IMG/VR virus record: IMGVR_UViG_3300049460_000312
Coordinates: 62,001-126,000 of that record
DNA length: 64,000 bases
Direction: 5' to 3' (one strand)
Origin: a virus
Of this stretch, positions 41,614 through 50,639 are shown piece after piece; position 1 is the stretch's first letter; each line of letters opens with the position of its first letter. The translations under genes were made by a program, and so were the position numbers. Under the pieces are notes generated by a model. That model searched no databases. It worked only from the letters and a program-made list of their open reading frames with translations, and was not told where the DNA came from.

Positions 41614-42693
41614 ATGCAAAACCTCTTTCGCCTTGAGCCCGATACCAATACGGGAAGTATTGAATTGCGGCAATGGCACTACGCTGCGGACGGACTACTC
41701 GCAAACGTCGACAAAGTCGAACAGTTCTATCGCGATTACCCCATCGCCGTTTCCGGCTCCCACCTGCTGGTTCGCTTGATCCAGTCGGTCAACGTGAGCC
41801 GCACACTTCCCTTTGATCGCTACGTTGCGAACTGCAGCGCTCGGTCATTGAATGTCGCGCAGGCGTTAAAAATCACCTCAGCCCTCGGTAAGGGTCAGAT
41901 GTGGGACGGCGTCTTCCACGGTGGTGCGCAAGAGATTATCCTCGCCCATGACACGTATTTCAATCTGCAGGATGCATACACCAACTGGAAGGACCTGCAA
42001 CCCATCACGGTACTGCTGCATAGCCAGTCGAATACCAACCTGCTGATTCCGGATGGCCGCAAGAACTCACTCGACACCGGCGTGGCGATGATTGCGATCA
42101 ATGTGCCGATGCTTCTCGCGCAGTATTATCGCTTTAACCAGGAACAGGACCTGGTCGAACAGAATGGTGGGGCACGGCGTACCCTGTATCAGTTTCTCCA
42201 CAGCTATCCGCTCACGAACATGGTGCGTTCACAGCTGGATAGCGCGGTATTCAACCGTCTGTACAACCGGGTAACCGGTGTGCCGAACGTGGACGCCATT
42301 CGTAAGCACAGTTTCTTCCTGGTGGACTACGATCAGGCGTTGGATACCTCAGCTGAGCAGCAGATTACTTGGCTGCGTCAACAGAAGCGACGCTTTCCGG
42401 GTCTGATGGCAGGGACAAAACTACCCGTGAGTGGTGATCTGTGGGAATTCTCCCGACTGCCGACCGTGCCGTACACGTTACAGGTGTTCTGGGCGCTTAC
42501 GGTTGCCCGCATGAAGGAAGTGGCGTTCATGTGTCTAGCCATGAAAGACATTGAAGCCAGTAACAAGCGGGAATTGGACACGATTCGTTGGTTGATGAAG
42601 CTGCACCAGACCAAACAGGTCGTGAAAAACTCGATGGGCTTAGAAGCCTGGTTTGAAGTAGCACCTTACTTTGACATCGTCGGGATTGAATAA
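41614..42693 (+). CDS. Protein of unknown function (structural-like)
   Basis: This protein has 359 residues, ATG 41614. It has several conserved-looking segments (RTLPFDRYVAN, GKGQMWDGVFHGG, ILAHDTYFN, HSQSNTNLLIPDG) but no catalytic motif. It lies between a divergent early promoter region and a bidirectional terminator and is a single-gene unit. phiKZ-like virion or nucleus proteins of this size are common; no specific call is possible. Confidence 0.85.
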   Translation: MQNLFRLEPDTNTGSIELRQWHYAADGLLANVDKVEQFYRDYPIAVSGSHLLVRLIQSVNVSRTLPFDRYVANCSARSLNVAQALKITSALGKGQMWDGVFHGGAQEIILAHDTYFNLQDAYTNWKDLQPITVLLHSQSNTNLLIPDGRKNSLDTGVAMIAINVPMLLAQYYRFNQEQDLVEQNGGARRTLYQFLHSYPLTNMVRSQLDSAVFNRLYNRVTGVPNVDAIRKHSFFLVDYDQALDTSAEQQITWLRQQKRRFPGLMAGTKLPVSGDLWEFSRLPTVPYTLQVFWALTVARMKEVAFMCLAMKDIEASNKRELDTIRWLMKLHQTKQVVKNSMGLEAWFEVAPYFDIVGIE

Positions 42694-42715
42694 AAGAAAA
42701 AGGCGGCATAAAAAC

Positions 42716-42740
42716 GAGAGCGGGCGAAATGCCCGCTCTC
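42716..42740. terminator. Bidirectional terminator between convergent genes
   Basis: A perfect 10-bp stem GAGAGCGGGC and GCCCGCTCTC, flanked by GGCGGCATA and TATGCCGC, the most symmetric member of the family. Confidence 0.9.
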
Positions 42741-42747
42741 TATGCCG

Positions 42748-43092
42748 CTATTTGACAATATCGTACTTGGCGTGGAACGCCATAACGATGGCCTGCTCTT
42801 CGGGCTTCAGGGGATCAACTTCCACACTGTAGTGCGGAGCCCAACCCCGGTGCAGAATGACCAGCGCAGTCAGTTGATTGCTGTACTGGCCATCTTCCCG
42901 ACGCCAGCCCTCCAAACGCCAGGGATACTCGGTCAGCGTATACTCTGCTTCTGAATCAATCCTTCCATTCACCCACAGCTGGCGGATCTCGTCCTCGTTG
43001 TAGGAACATTCCAGGATGTCTTGCGACAGATCCCCGATATACTCCCACAACGTGCCTTCCGGAATCTTAAATGCTTTCTTGTCGCTGGACAC
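42748..43092 (-). CDS. Small protein of unknown function
   Basis: This protein has 114 residues, starting at GTG 43090-43092 with AAAGGAGG, a strong ribosome site. It has an acidic helical N-terminal half and a hydrophobic C-terminal part (ALVILHRGWAPHYS). It lies 15 bases after the DNA polymerase gene, so probably shares its transcript. No motif was seen. Confidence 0.85.
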   Translation of the reverse strand: MSSDKKAFKIPEGTLWEYIGDLSQDILECSYNEDEIRQLWVNGRIDSEAEYTLTEYPWRLEGWRREDGQYSNQLTALVILHRGWAPHYSVEVDPLKPEEQAIVMAFHAKYDIVK

Positions 43093-43106
43093 GCACCCTC
43101 CTTTTG

Positions 43107-45338
43107 TTAATAGTAGTCGCTCGCGAGCTCCGAGATCTTGTCATCCAGGCAGTAATATCCGAGTGTCTCAAGAATTAAATAAAACACCGCCGTACAGTCG
43201 AGCACCGTACGACGCAAATCCATCGCCTGAACGATTTCAGTCGGCACACCGTGGACGGCCAGACGCTGCTGCGGGAGCAGGAACGTCGAAATCGTCTTTT
43301 TGCCGGTTTCCTTGAAGTATTTGTCAAGTTCCGTCTTGATGTGCTTGTCCTCAATCCCTTCCAGCCACGAGGTGATCACGCGTTGGTTCGGCAAATGCAC
43401 CGGCACCTTGAACACCGCATACGGCGGCTCGTCCATATGGCCATACTTCTGGGCAAAGATGCGTTGCCAGAGCATGTAGTGCACATACGGCGACTGTTCC
43501 GGCTCTTTCGTGTACGAACCCTTGGACTTGATCTGCTGCGAACGGAAGTACGTCGAGTCACCCGCAATCGCCGCCGCGATAATGTCGCGTTCGATCTGGG
43601 CAACCTGCTCCAGCTTCTCGGCAATGGAAATCTTCTCACCCTGAGCCGCAGCATCCATGATAGCCTGCATCATTTTCTCTGCTTTCTTCATGATCGCGGC
43701 CGGCACGTTTGATGACTTCAAGTGCACGCCCTTGATTTCCATGTCGTACTCGATGAAGAGGTTACCTTCCTGGCAGCCGATATAGGCGAAGTAGTGCTTC
43801 CCTACCTGGGTCGGCACAAACACGTCGAACTTGAACTCGTTTTTCATTGCCACCTGATAAATACGCTTGGTAACAATGCCGAAGTTCGCGGACATCCGCG
43901 CCAGAATGTGGGTGATCGATTCCGCCGCCAGCCAGATCATCGTGGCCGCTACTGCATTGGTTTCGTCGTCCACCAGCATCTTGCCGGTTTGCCACTTCAC
44001 CCAGTCCTGCACGGTGAAAATGGTCGAGTCGGTGTCCGAGGTCAAGGCCGCACGACGGATCGAGGTCGGGAAGAACGCGAGTGAAGCCGGGACGTTCTGC
44101 GTCACCAGCAGCGTTTCGATCAGGGTACGTTGTTCGATCACCACGCGATGGATGTTGACACAGGTGGCTGCGATATGACTCAGCTTGACGCGATCCTTTT
44201 CCATCCGGATCACTTCATCGGCTTTGAACTTCGCGATCTCTTCCTCCGAAGCCCCATCCTTGATCAGCTTCGCCAGGGCTTTCTCGTCCGGCTTCTCCGA
44301 GAGCTTCTTCCAGTCGACGCCCTTCATCACATCGGGAATCAACTGCACGGCAAGCAACACGTACTCGCCCCGCAGACCCTTGATGATCTTCGACGGTTCT
44401 TCAAAGTCACCGTAGCAGGGCGTTGAAAGCTCGCCGATAAACTTGCGAATCGGTGCATCGTTATACATCGCGACGTGGAACAGGTCGCCGATATACACGA
44501 AGGCTGCACGTTCGATGGGCGTGAGCTTGTCGAGCAGCTCGGCAATTATGCGTTCCTGCTTGGCGCTCTTCCAATAGAAGCGTGTGGAGAACAACACGCA
44601 CTGCATCGCCTCTTCGGTCGTCGGGTAATGCAGTTGGTACTCGTCCATCAGCTTCTGCATCTGGGCGAGATCTGTGCGGTTCGCGATCGAGACGATGTTG
44701 TTGATCACAATCGACGGATGGTGATAGTGCCGGTTACCCGACAGCATCTTCTCGTTATTCGCGTTACCGTAACCCGAGGTCGAGCGGCAGTTCGAGGTGA
44801 GCGTTGAGTGCGCGGTCTTGTTGTTCAGCGGCGTCGACGTTGAGACATGGCCGCCGGAGATCGCGTTATTCGCAATCTTCGCATTCGACTGCTCGGAATT
44901 CTTGAAGGTTTCCAGTTCGTTATTGCCCGCCATCTTCGCGGCAAACATGGCATGCTTCGCTTTGGAGCGGATTGCCACGTTCTCGTCGACAAATTCCACC
45001 AGGATCGATTGCTTCTCGTCCGGATGCACGTAGGTGGTCAGCGTCGGCGCAATCAGTTCACGGTTCTTCAGGGAGTCGGTGATATACCCGAGCAGCGTCC
45101 CTTCCTTTTCCACCCGGTCTTCGTAATCTTCACGTTCGAGATACGTGATCTTCGGGTCCTTGAACTCAAAGAGTCCACCCGGCTTCAGGTTTGCCTTGAT
45201 AAATTCGGCGCACTTCTCAATAGGGTCGCCCGTCATGATTGACAGGAACTTCGACACGTCTTCCACGTAGTGCTTCAGCGGATTGATATCGCGCTGATAG
45301 TCACCTTGTTCCAGAACAAAAGGGTTTTCGACAGTCAT
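43107..45338 (-). CDS. Diverged family B DNA polymerase, C-terminal (motifs B and C) piece
   Basis: This protein has 743 residues. Near residue 154 (SNAKIANNAISGG) it resembles motif B (KxxxNSxYG), and at 434-438 SDTDS is motif C, whose aspartates bind the catalytic metals. No 3'-5' exonuclease motifs and no clear motif A (DxxSLYPS) are present before motif B, so the polymerase seems split with its N-terminal half elsewhere, as has been described for phiKZ-like phages. The gene lies between the PhuZ region and the candidate shell gene. The call is based on these motifs by eye. Confidence 0.7.
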   Translation of the reverse strand: MTVENPFVLEQGDYQRDINPLKHYVEDVSKFLSIMTGDPIEKCAEFIKANLKPGGLFEFKDPKITYLEREDYEDRVEKEGTLLGYITDSLKNRELIAPTLTTYVHPDEKQSILVEFVDENVAIRSKAKHAMFAAKMAGNNELETFKNSEQSNAKIANNAISGGHVSTSTPLNNKTAHSTLTSNCRSTSGYGNANNEKMLSGNRHYHHPSIVINNIVSIANRTDLAQMQKLMDEYQLHYPTTEEAMQCVLFSTRFYWKSAKQERIIAELLDKLTPIERAAFVYIGDLFHVAMYNDAPIRKFIGELSTPCYGDFEEPSKIIKGLRGEYVLLAVQLIPDVMKGVDWKKLSEKPDEKALAKLIKDGASEEEIAKFKADEVIRMEKDRVKLSHIAATCVNIHRVVIEQRTLIETLLVTQNVPASLAFFPTSIRRAALTSDTDSTIFTVQDWVKWQTGKMLVDDETNAVAATMIWLAAESITHILARMSANFGIVTKRIYQVAMKNEFKFDVFVPTQVGKHYFAYIGCQEGNLFIEYDMEIKGVHLKSSNVPAAIMKKAEKMMQAIMDAAAQGEKISIAEKLEQVAQIERDIIAAAIAGDSTYFRSQQIKSKGSYTKEPEQSPYVHYMLWQRIFAQKYGHMDEPPYAVFKVPVHLPNQRVITSWLEGIEDKHIKTELDKYFKETGKKTISTFLLPQQRLAVHGVPTEIVQAMDLRRTVLDCTAVFYLILETLGYYCLDDKISELASDYY

Positions 45339-45420
45339 TGTTGTTGCGTGGTAGGTAAGAGGGTGGCACTCACTTCGTGCCTAGCAGATAATGCTCCGAA
45401 AAAATAAAAAAGGCATAAAG

Positions 45421-45460
45421 GCGCAGCAGACGACCGAAGTCGCCCACCGCGCTCTCTGCT
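45421..45460. terminator. Imperfect hairpin of the CATA family
   Basis: AGCAGA pairs with TCTGCT with an inner CGAC-CGAA-GTCG. It is preceded by GGCATAAA, and lies before the stop of gene 45460-45672. Confidence 0.45.
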
Positions 45461-45672
45461 TACACGCCCAAGCCTTCTGAACGCATGCTGTCCTCAATCG
45501 ACCAGCCGAGGTTCCAGGCGACGGCCTTGTCATGCCACGATTCAATCGTTTCACCCGTGGCGGCCGGCATCATCACCGGTTTGTAATAGGGGTTATCCAC
45601 AAAGCTGGAATTCAGCGCCCGTGCATTGGCGCCTTGCTTTTCGATATCGGGATGTTGCATAGCCTCACTCAT
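45460..45672 (-). CDS. Small protein of unknown function
   Basis: This protein has 70 residues from ATG 45670-45672. The start overlaps the stop of gene 45665-46141 (ATGAGTGA), so translation is coupled. It has MSEAMQHPDIEK at the start and an acidic tail. It is soluble and has no motif. It is the second gene of an operon whose promoter lies at 46529. Confidence 0.75.
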   Translation of the reverse strand: MSEAMQHPDIEKQGANARALNSSFVDNPYYKPVMMPAATGETIESWHDKAVAWNLGWSIEDSMRSEGLGV

Positions 45673-46141
45673 TCGGTAATCTTTTTGGCAGCAAAAGACG
45701 CCACCTGTCTTTGAGATAAACGAGAAGCGCCCGGAGCTTGGCCTGGAACCGGCCATGTCTGAAACGCTTCCGGATGTAGTGCGGGTGAACACGCACGCTC
45801 TCCAGATTCATCCACCGAAGAATGTCGACGAGATCGTCTTGCGGATCTTCTGAACCACCGTTGGTGAATTTGATACGCAGACCGTACAGCAAATCATCGC
45901 CCGCACAAGAATAGCGGATCTGCAGCCTGACTTCATTCGTCGGGGTATCGTATTCGACGAGGGCCACGTGAATAAAGTCCTGCTCCACGGGGTAGATATA
46001 GAAGTAATCCTTGTTGACCTCGTACTGCTGGAACTCCTTGCGTAGATGGTGGAGCACTACCGGATGGGTAATCCGGTAGAAGCCTTTTTCGCGCAGGATC
46101 TCGCGCGCCTTTTCAATCGTGAGAGAAATCGTGAGAGACAT
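45665..46141 (-). CDS. Small protein of unknown function under an early-type promoter
   Basis: This protein has 158 residues with ATG 46139-46141. The N-terminus is helical and basic (TIEKAREILREKG), the middle has FYIYPVEQDF and GDDLLYGLRI, and the end is very basic (HGRFQAKLRALL, KDRWRLLLPKRLPNE), which would fit nucleic-acid or membrane contact. Its early-type promoter is 388 bases upstream, giving an unusually long non-coding leader. Confidence 0.8.
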   Translation of the reverse strand: MSLTISLTIEKAREILREKGFYRITHPVVLHHLRKEFQQYEVNKDYFYIYPVEQDFIHVALVEYDTPTNEVRLQIRYSCAGDDLLYGLRIKFTNGGSEDPQDDLVDILRWMNLESVRVHPHYIRKRFRHGRFQAKLRALLVYLKDRWRLLLPKRLPNE

Positions 46142-46528
46142 GGGTTAGTTTTCCTTTAATTTGCGGCATAAACCAGAAACAGACCCCACGCCCGTGAGGA
46201 ATCTGTTCCTGGTTCAGAGGCGCTCCACAAGTACCACTCAACAACCGTTCCCGATAAATCTACACCAAAGAAGGAGTGCGAGACCTTCCCTGGCGGATCT
46301 ACCTAACCCACACGGGATTCTTTCCTACGTGCTTCACCGCGCGTAGAAGTCAGCAGAGTATCAGAACGATCGTTAGTCCTAGGCTTCACCACAAAGCCGC
46401 TCGTCACGCTCTAAAGGAAAGAGAAAACTTCGTGACGGGAACGAGGGTGACCAGTCCCTCGGTCTTTGCATCAAATATTGCTCGCCGTAAAAAATAACCA
46501 ACGAGCCCTATCCTTACTACATTGCAAC
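46142..46528. other. Long non-coding leader
   Basis: No gene was found. It lies between the early-type promoter at 46529 and gene 45665-46141. It contains a hairpin at 46171-46214 and other partial stems, so it may be a structured RNA leader. Confidence 0.5.
46171..46214 (-). terminator. Hairpin with TATGCCG trailer inside a leader
   Basis: Minus strand AACCAGGAACAGA and TCTGTTTCTGGTT (one bulge) followed by TATGCCGC. It lies upstream of gene 46141, not after a gene, so it may be an attenuator or a late promoter site. Confidence 0.6.
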
Positions 46529-46541
46529 TTGGTAATGTGTT
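46529..46541 (-). promoter_or_regulatory. Diverged early-type promoter
   Basis: Minus strand AACACATTACCAA, lacking two bases of the usual core, just after the stop of gene 46558-48381. Confidence 0.45.
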
Positions 46542-46557
46542 GCTGAAAACATCTGCA

Positions 46558-48381
46558 TCAGAGCGAGGCGATCGACTGGTCCACGTACTTGAACACCGAG
46601 TACATCACGTCATGGGCTCGGTCTTCGATCCGCGAGAAAATCGTGGCGGACGTGTCTTCGTGCGCGTAGATCATGCCGATGGCGTTGCGCTGTTCTTCGC
46701 TCATCATGTCCCACAGATGGCGGACCGGACGATCCCACTCGAACCAGGCATCGACTTCGCCGAGTTCTTCGTCATTGAGCGCGCCTTTGAGCATCGGGAA
46801 ACTGACGTCGACGTCGATATACTCGAACAGCACGGTGAGGATGTCTTGCAGCTGCTTGACATCCCGAGCCTTACCCACGGCAACCGGAATCGGCTTGAGA
46901 TCGTAATCGATGTCCAGGTGCGCGTGGCCGCGAAAGTCCACCTGCTTCGGATGCACGGGGTTACCACCGATCCAGCCGTCGTACTTGCTCGCTTCCTTTT
47001 CCATGAAGGCTACGAAACCATTGCTGTCACGTACCCGTTCTGCATTGGCGACCAACGGCTTCATCGCTTCGTCCAGTACCTCCTGGGGCAGGTTGCCTTC
47101 GCGATCCATGGCACCTACCACCGTGCGTTCGAACTTCTGCACCAGCGGGCCAGCAAGACGTGCATAAGCCTTGACATTCTTGGCCATGCGCTCGTTCACA
47201 GCCGAGGCTTCCTTGAACATCTTGGCAAGCGCCGGAGCGATCTCTTCCGGCCGCGGACCCTGCCCGTTGATCGAGAGCTTCAGTTTATCGCCGGGCGTGA
47301 ACGATTTACTTGTCAACTGGAACTGGCTCGGATCAGCCAGGAACTTGCTGCAGCGCTTCCAGGCCGACTGGATGTCGAAGCGCTCGATCGGCTGTGCCGT
47401 CGGACCCGTCTTCACTTTGCTACGGAAGTAATCCATCAGGCCTTCGGTCGCCGGCTGCTTCGTGATCAACGTCTTGTCGAACATGGCGATATACAAGCCG
47501 CTCATGATCGGCGCAAGCTCGTACTCGATGAAGCTGGCGAGATCGCTGACGTTATTATCGTCCTGGCTGGAAAAGAGACTGCGGAAGATGTCATCGCCGT
47601 GTTTGAGATTGTCGTACTCGATCTCATCGGCCACACTATCCCAATAGGGAATGTAGTTCTCGTCACGAATCTTGTCTGCTTCGAGCGCCACAGCCATCAG
47701 AGCGCGCAGTGCATCGGCAAAAGCCTTGGCGTTGTGCTGGTTCGGCGCTTCGAGCTCGCCCGTGGTTTTCACCCGACCATAGGTGGTAAAGGAGAAATCC
47801 TTCGGGTCGGCAAAATTGATCGGGAAGGTGCACGAGCGGTCATCACACCCGAACGCCGGAGCCGGCCGTTTGAACGCCTTGCGAGCACGATCCACCGGTG
47901 ACTCATTGAGTTCTTTAGCGTGAGCTTCCCAGAACTTGTCGAGCTCGCCATTGTTCTTGATCCCTTCAGCTTGCTTACACAGCCGCTTGCGCAGCTCCGT
48001 ATGCGGCTTCTCAGTATGCGCAATCGTCTTCACGGTCGCGAGCATCTCGCCAGCGACCTTGGCGATCGCTTGCGGATTGGTGAGGGCCTTGCCGAACACG
48101 TTGGCCTGTGTCAGCCCGGCCACGTGAATCGTTTCCTGAGCTTCACCGAGGTTCTTCTTCACCCAGTCCGGATTGTCGTAGGTGCTGCGCAAGTCGCCTT
48201 CCAGATCACGGGAGAGCTTTTGCGCTGCATTCCAACTGTCCTTATGCAACAGCTCGGCGCGGGCCTGCTGCTTGCTCTTTTTTGCAAAAAGCTTTTTGAT
48301 CGTGTCGACAAACCCTTCGCACGCGGGTCCGTACTCGCCGAAGTCGCGTGCGTGTTCGTCTTGCAGTTGGAGGATCTTCAT
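46558..48381 (-). CDS. Large protein of unknown function (inner-head-like)
   Basis: This protein has 607 residues. A segment near 25-40 (EGFVDTIKKLFAKKSK) resembles the N-termini of internal virion proteins in some jumbo phages, and a second ATEGLMDYF segment is similar. The remainder is helical, with PVHPKQVDFRGHAH and DIDVDVSFPML. It may be a structural or inner-body protein, but its neighbours are early-type genes, so that is uncertain. Confidence 0.8.
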   Translation of the reverse strand: MKILQLQDEHARDFGEYGPACEGFVDTIKKLFAKKSKQQARAELLHKDSWNAAQKLSRDLEGDLRSTYDNPDWVKKNLGEAQETIHVAGLTQANVFGKALTNPQAIAKVAGEMLATVKTIAHTEKPHTELRKRLCKQAEGIKNNGELDKFWEAHAKELNESPVDRARKAFKRPAPAFGCDDRSCTFPINFADPKDFSFTTYGRVKTTGELEAPNQHNAKAFADALRALMAVALEADKIRDENYIPYWDSVADEIEYDNLKHGDDIFRSLFSSQDDNNVSDLASFIEYELAPIMSGLYIAMFDKTLITKQPATEGLMDYFRSKVKTGPTAQPIERFDIQSAWKRCSKFLADPSQFQLTSKSFTPGDKLKLSINGQGPRPEEIAPALAKMFKEASAVNERMAKNVKAYARLAGPLVQKFERTVVGAMDREGNLPQEVLDEAMKPLVANAERVRDSNGFVAFMEKEASKYDGWIGGNPVHPKQVDFRGHAHLDIDYDLKPIPVAVGKARDVKQLQDILTVLFEYIDVDVSFPMLKGALNDEELGEVDAWFEWDRPVRHLWDMMSEEQRNAIGMIYAHEDTSATIFSRIEDRAHDVMYSVFKYVDQSIASL

Positions 48382-48383
48382 GA

Positions 48384-48785
48384 TCAGCTGATCAGTTGCA
48401 GGTCGATGTTGTTATAGCCGTTCTGTGTGAGACAGATCCGGATGCGTTCGAGGTCGGCCGAACCCACGCCGTCGATGATGGCCTGGACCTTGAGGGCCTC
48501 GACCAGTTCCACGGTGTCGTCGATAATCCAGGGAATCCCGACCACAGTCTGATCGCCGCTTTCGGTGCGCAGCAACAGGTAGTCGAAGTCCTGGGGACGA
48601 TTGGGGGTGCCCGCAGGCAGATAGGGGTAGACGTTGATGTGCAACGCTTCGATATCAGCAAAGCCCAGGGCCGTGTTGTAATCGAGAATTGCGAGCGCGG
48701 TCACTTTCTTGAACGACGTCCCGATGACAGCACTCGGGTACACGTCGAATGAATAAACCTTGCGGTTAACGAATGCGTAAGCCAT
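48384..48785 (-). CDS. Small protein of unknown function
   Basis: This protein has 133 residues from ATG 48783-48785 (product starts MAYAFVNRKV); an upstream-extended frame to 48827 was rejected because it runs through a non-coding stretch. It is beta-rich and hydrophobic but has no clear transmembrane helix. It ends two bases before gene 46558 in the minus direction, so the pair is co-transcribed. No motif was seen. Confidence 0.8.
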   Translation of the reverse strand: MAYAFVNRKVYSFDVYPSAVIGTSFKKVTALAILDYNTALGFADIEALHINVYPYLPAGTPNRPQDFDYLLLRTESGDQTVVGIPWIIDDTVELVEALKVQAIIDGVGSADLERIRICLTQNGYNNIDLQLIS

Positions 48786-48861
48786 AGTAAAAATGGGTCC
48801 ATGAGGGAAACATAAAATTACCCCCATTCGCTACGGCAAAAAAGAAAAGAGCCGACATAGA

Positions 48862-48887
48862 GCGAGCGGGGCTTACGCCTCGCTCGC
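48862..48887. terminator. Bidirectional hairpin
   Basis: Stem GCGAGCG and CGCTCGC with GGGC-GCCT inside, flanked by CGACATA and TATGCCG. Confidence 0.85.
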
Positions 48888-48896
48888 CTTATGCCG

Positions 48897-49277
48897 TCAA
48901 TAGAACAGAACTGCCGCATTGTTCACCCGTGCCATTTCATAGCGTCTTGCATGAAACACGTCGTAAATCCCGCGTTCCAGCAGATAAGCGTTGAAATCAT
49001 TGGTCAGATCGTCGAACACCTTCGCGATATACTTCCTCGTGAAGGTATCGTGGATATGTAACTCATCCAGCAAGTCGTCACTGGGGAACACCGACGCCTC
49101 GTTATCGAAGTACGTCAGCTGCCGCCAGTGTTCGAACATCGCTTCGACGATGCGATTAAAGCATGATGCACTGATCGGTTTTGGCAGAATAATCCGTTCG
49201 ATAGCTCGCTTGCATTTGCTGAGCGGCAAATGAAGGCTGAGTGACAACGGTTGGTCTGAAGGTTGGTAAGTTTGCAT
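48897..49277 (-). CDS. Small protein of unknown function
   Basis: The frame gives 126 residues from ATG 49275-49277, but the first 40 residues overlap the C-terminus of gene 49156-49797 in another frame. The true start may be later, for instance near the MFEHW segment. From CFNRIVEAMFEHW onward the sequence looks real (EASVFPSDDLLDELHIHD). No family was recognised. Confidence 0.65.
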   Translation of the reverse strand: MQTYQPSDQPLSLSLHLPLSKCKRAIERIILPKPISASCFNRIVEAMFEHWRQLTYFDNEASVFPSDDLLDELHIHDTFTRKYIAKVFDDLTNDFNAYLLERGIYDVFHARRYEMARVNNAAVLFY

Positions 49278-49797
49278 CGAACACTATTTTTGTCAAAAAC
49301 AAGTATCTACCTTTGTGCAGCTGATAGAACTCGTAAGGGAAGAACTCTGCATGTGATTGCATGCAAGTGTCAAAACTTGCCAGCAGGAAATTGCAGACGC
49401 TCTCGACGCCCCGGATCAATGCGTTCACTTCCCAGATCCCGCCGTCTTCATCCAGACCACCGTCCAGACCGGTTTCCAGGCACAGCGCGGTGAGCTCCAT
49501 ACGGAACGCGGCCTTGCTGATTTCATAATTGCTCCGCGCGGAGATTAACTCCAGCGCTTTCTTGATGCACAACTCGTGGGGGGCGCTCAGTGCTTGCAGC
49601 GTGTTGGTGAATATGTGGAGCTCGCGCAGCGCCTCCAACATATCCAGACTCACAATGCCTGGAAGGACTGGGTTGGGGGAAAACCCACCCACGAGGTCAT
49701 CGCCTGCGCTCAGTAGAGATTGCATGTCAAATGCCTCGTCTCGGTAATCATAGACTCCGGAGATAAATAACTCGGCCGTCAAAGGAGTGGAATTCAT
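49156..49797 (-). CDS. Protein of unknown function, FPYEF family 1
   Basis: This protein has 213 residues from ATG 49795-49797 (MNSTPLTAEL), after rejecting a longer frame to 49935. The centre is acidic and helical. A FFPYEFYQLHKGRYLFL segment near the C-terminus resembles the KFPYEFHSFDGRVIYL end of the neighbour 49748-50146, so the two may be distant paralogues. It overlaps that neighbour by 50 bases. Confidence 0.75.
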   Translation of the reverse strand: MNSTPLTAELFISGVYDYRDEAFDMQSLLSAGDDLVGGFSPNPVLPGIVSLDMLEALRELHIFTNTLQALSAPHELCIKKALELISARSNYEISKAAFRMELTALCLETGLDGGLDEDGGIWEVNALIRGVESVCNFLLASFDTCMQSHAEFFPYEFYQLHKGRYLFLTKIVFDANLPTFRPTVVTQPSFAAQQMQASYRTDYSAKTDQCIML

Positions 49798-50146
49798 AGG
49801 GAAACTTCCCGGAAGCGTCATAACGCCCAGCATTCTGGAGCGTCGTGTGTAGGTATTGGGCAACGATTTTTGTTCTTTCCGCGACGCTAAACATAAACTG
49901 CTGGGTACGCTCCGCGTGCTTCGCGGGCTCCCCATTGGACAGACAGTGGTGGTAGTATTCGCCTTCCGTCATATCGTACAACAGGTCGTTCAGATCAGTG
50001 GTAAACTCAGCATCGTACTTTAACGTGCCCACCAGATCGCTCATGAAGTAAAATTCAGGAGCGCCTACAGAATCTAGTTCTTTCAACAGTTGTTTCAACT
50101 CAGGTGCCTTCGGACCTGCGTGAATGATGGCGTAATGTTGGTCCAT
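49748..50146 (-). CDS. Protein of unknown function, FPYEF family 2
   Basis: This protein has 132 residues from ATG 50144-50146 with AGGAGAG upstream. It has MTEGEYYHHCLSNGEP and ends with KFPYEFHSFDGRVIYLRSL. The end resembles that of gene 49156-49797. No domain was recognised. Confidence 0.8.
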   Translation of the reverse strand: MDQHYAIIHAGPKAPELKQLLKELDSVGAPEFYFMSDLVGTLKYDAEFTTDLNDLLYDMTEGEYYHHCLSNGEPAKHAERTQQFMFSVAERTKIVAQYLHTTLQNAGRYDASGKFPYEFHSFDGRVIYLRSL

Positions 50147-50155
50147 CACACTCTC

Positions 50156-50557
50156 CTATTTGAGGAGGAACGACCCTGAATCAAACTTGCAGTTAGCTGC
50201 AATGCGCTTCACCTCAGAGAGGCCTGCATTCTCACCCAGGCGTTTGAGGGAAGTCTTGGCAAATCGATACACGTCGAAGGTGCGACGATAGAATTCACGC
50301 TTATCAGCCTGATACATTTCCATTGTCGCTGTATTCTCATCCAGACGCATCTGGTAATACGACTCGAAGACATTATCGATCTGCTCGAAAAAGTGCAGCA
50401 TGTCACCATCGAGGACGTTTTCCAGCGCCACTCCAAAGACAGCACTGGCCCCGCCATCGAAGCGACTGAAGAAATCCCGTTGATCCCGCAGCGAGTAACG
50501 CCCCGCGTCACCGATGGGATTCGGGTAATTGACGACGATTGCGTTCCTGGCGATCAT
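50156..50557 (-). CDS. Small protein of unknown function
   Basis: This protein has 133 residues (MIARNAIVVNYPNP start) with helical segments, charged (DKREFYRRTFDVYRFAK). It is nine bases upstream of 49748-50146, so the two share a transcript. No motif was seen. Confidence 0.8.
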   Translation of the reverse strand: MIARNAIVVNYPNPIGDAGRYSLRDQRDFFSRFDGGASAVFGVALENVLDGDMLHFFEQIDNVFESYYQMRLDENTATMEMYQADKREFYRRTFDVYRFAKTSLKRLGENAGLSEVKRIAANCKFDSGSFLLK

Positions 50558-50598
50558 GGGTTTCTACCTCGCGAAAGTTATCGACATAAAAAGAAGAT

Positions 50599-50622
50599 GC
50601 TCAGCGTAAATTCACGCCGAGC
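50599..50622. terminator. Hairpin of the CATA family
   Basis: GCTCAGCGT and ACGCCGAGC with a TAAATTC-like loop, preceded by CGACATAAA. Confidence 0.65.
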
Positions 50623-50639
50623 TTTCTCGTTTTCTTGGC

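Noticed and set aside
46522-47901. Plus-strand frame of 459 residues opposite 46558-48381
   Set aside because: It is antisense to a gene with a good frame and its product has no family; its start also overlaps a promoter-like motif.
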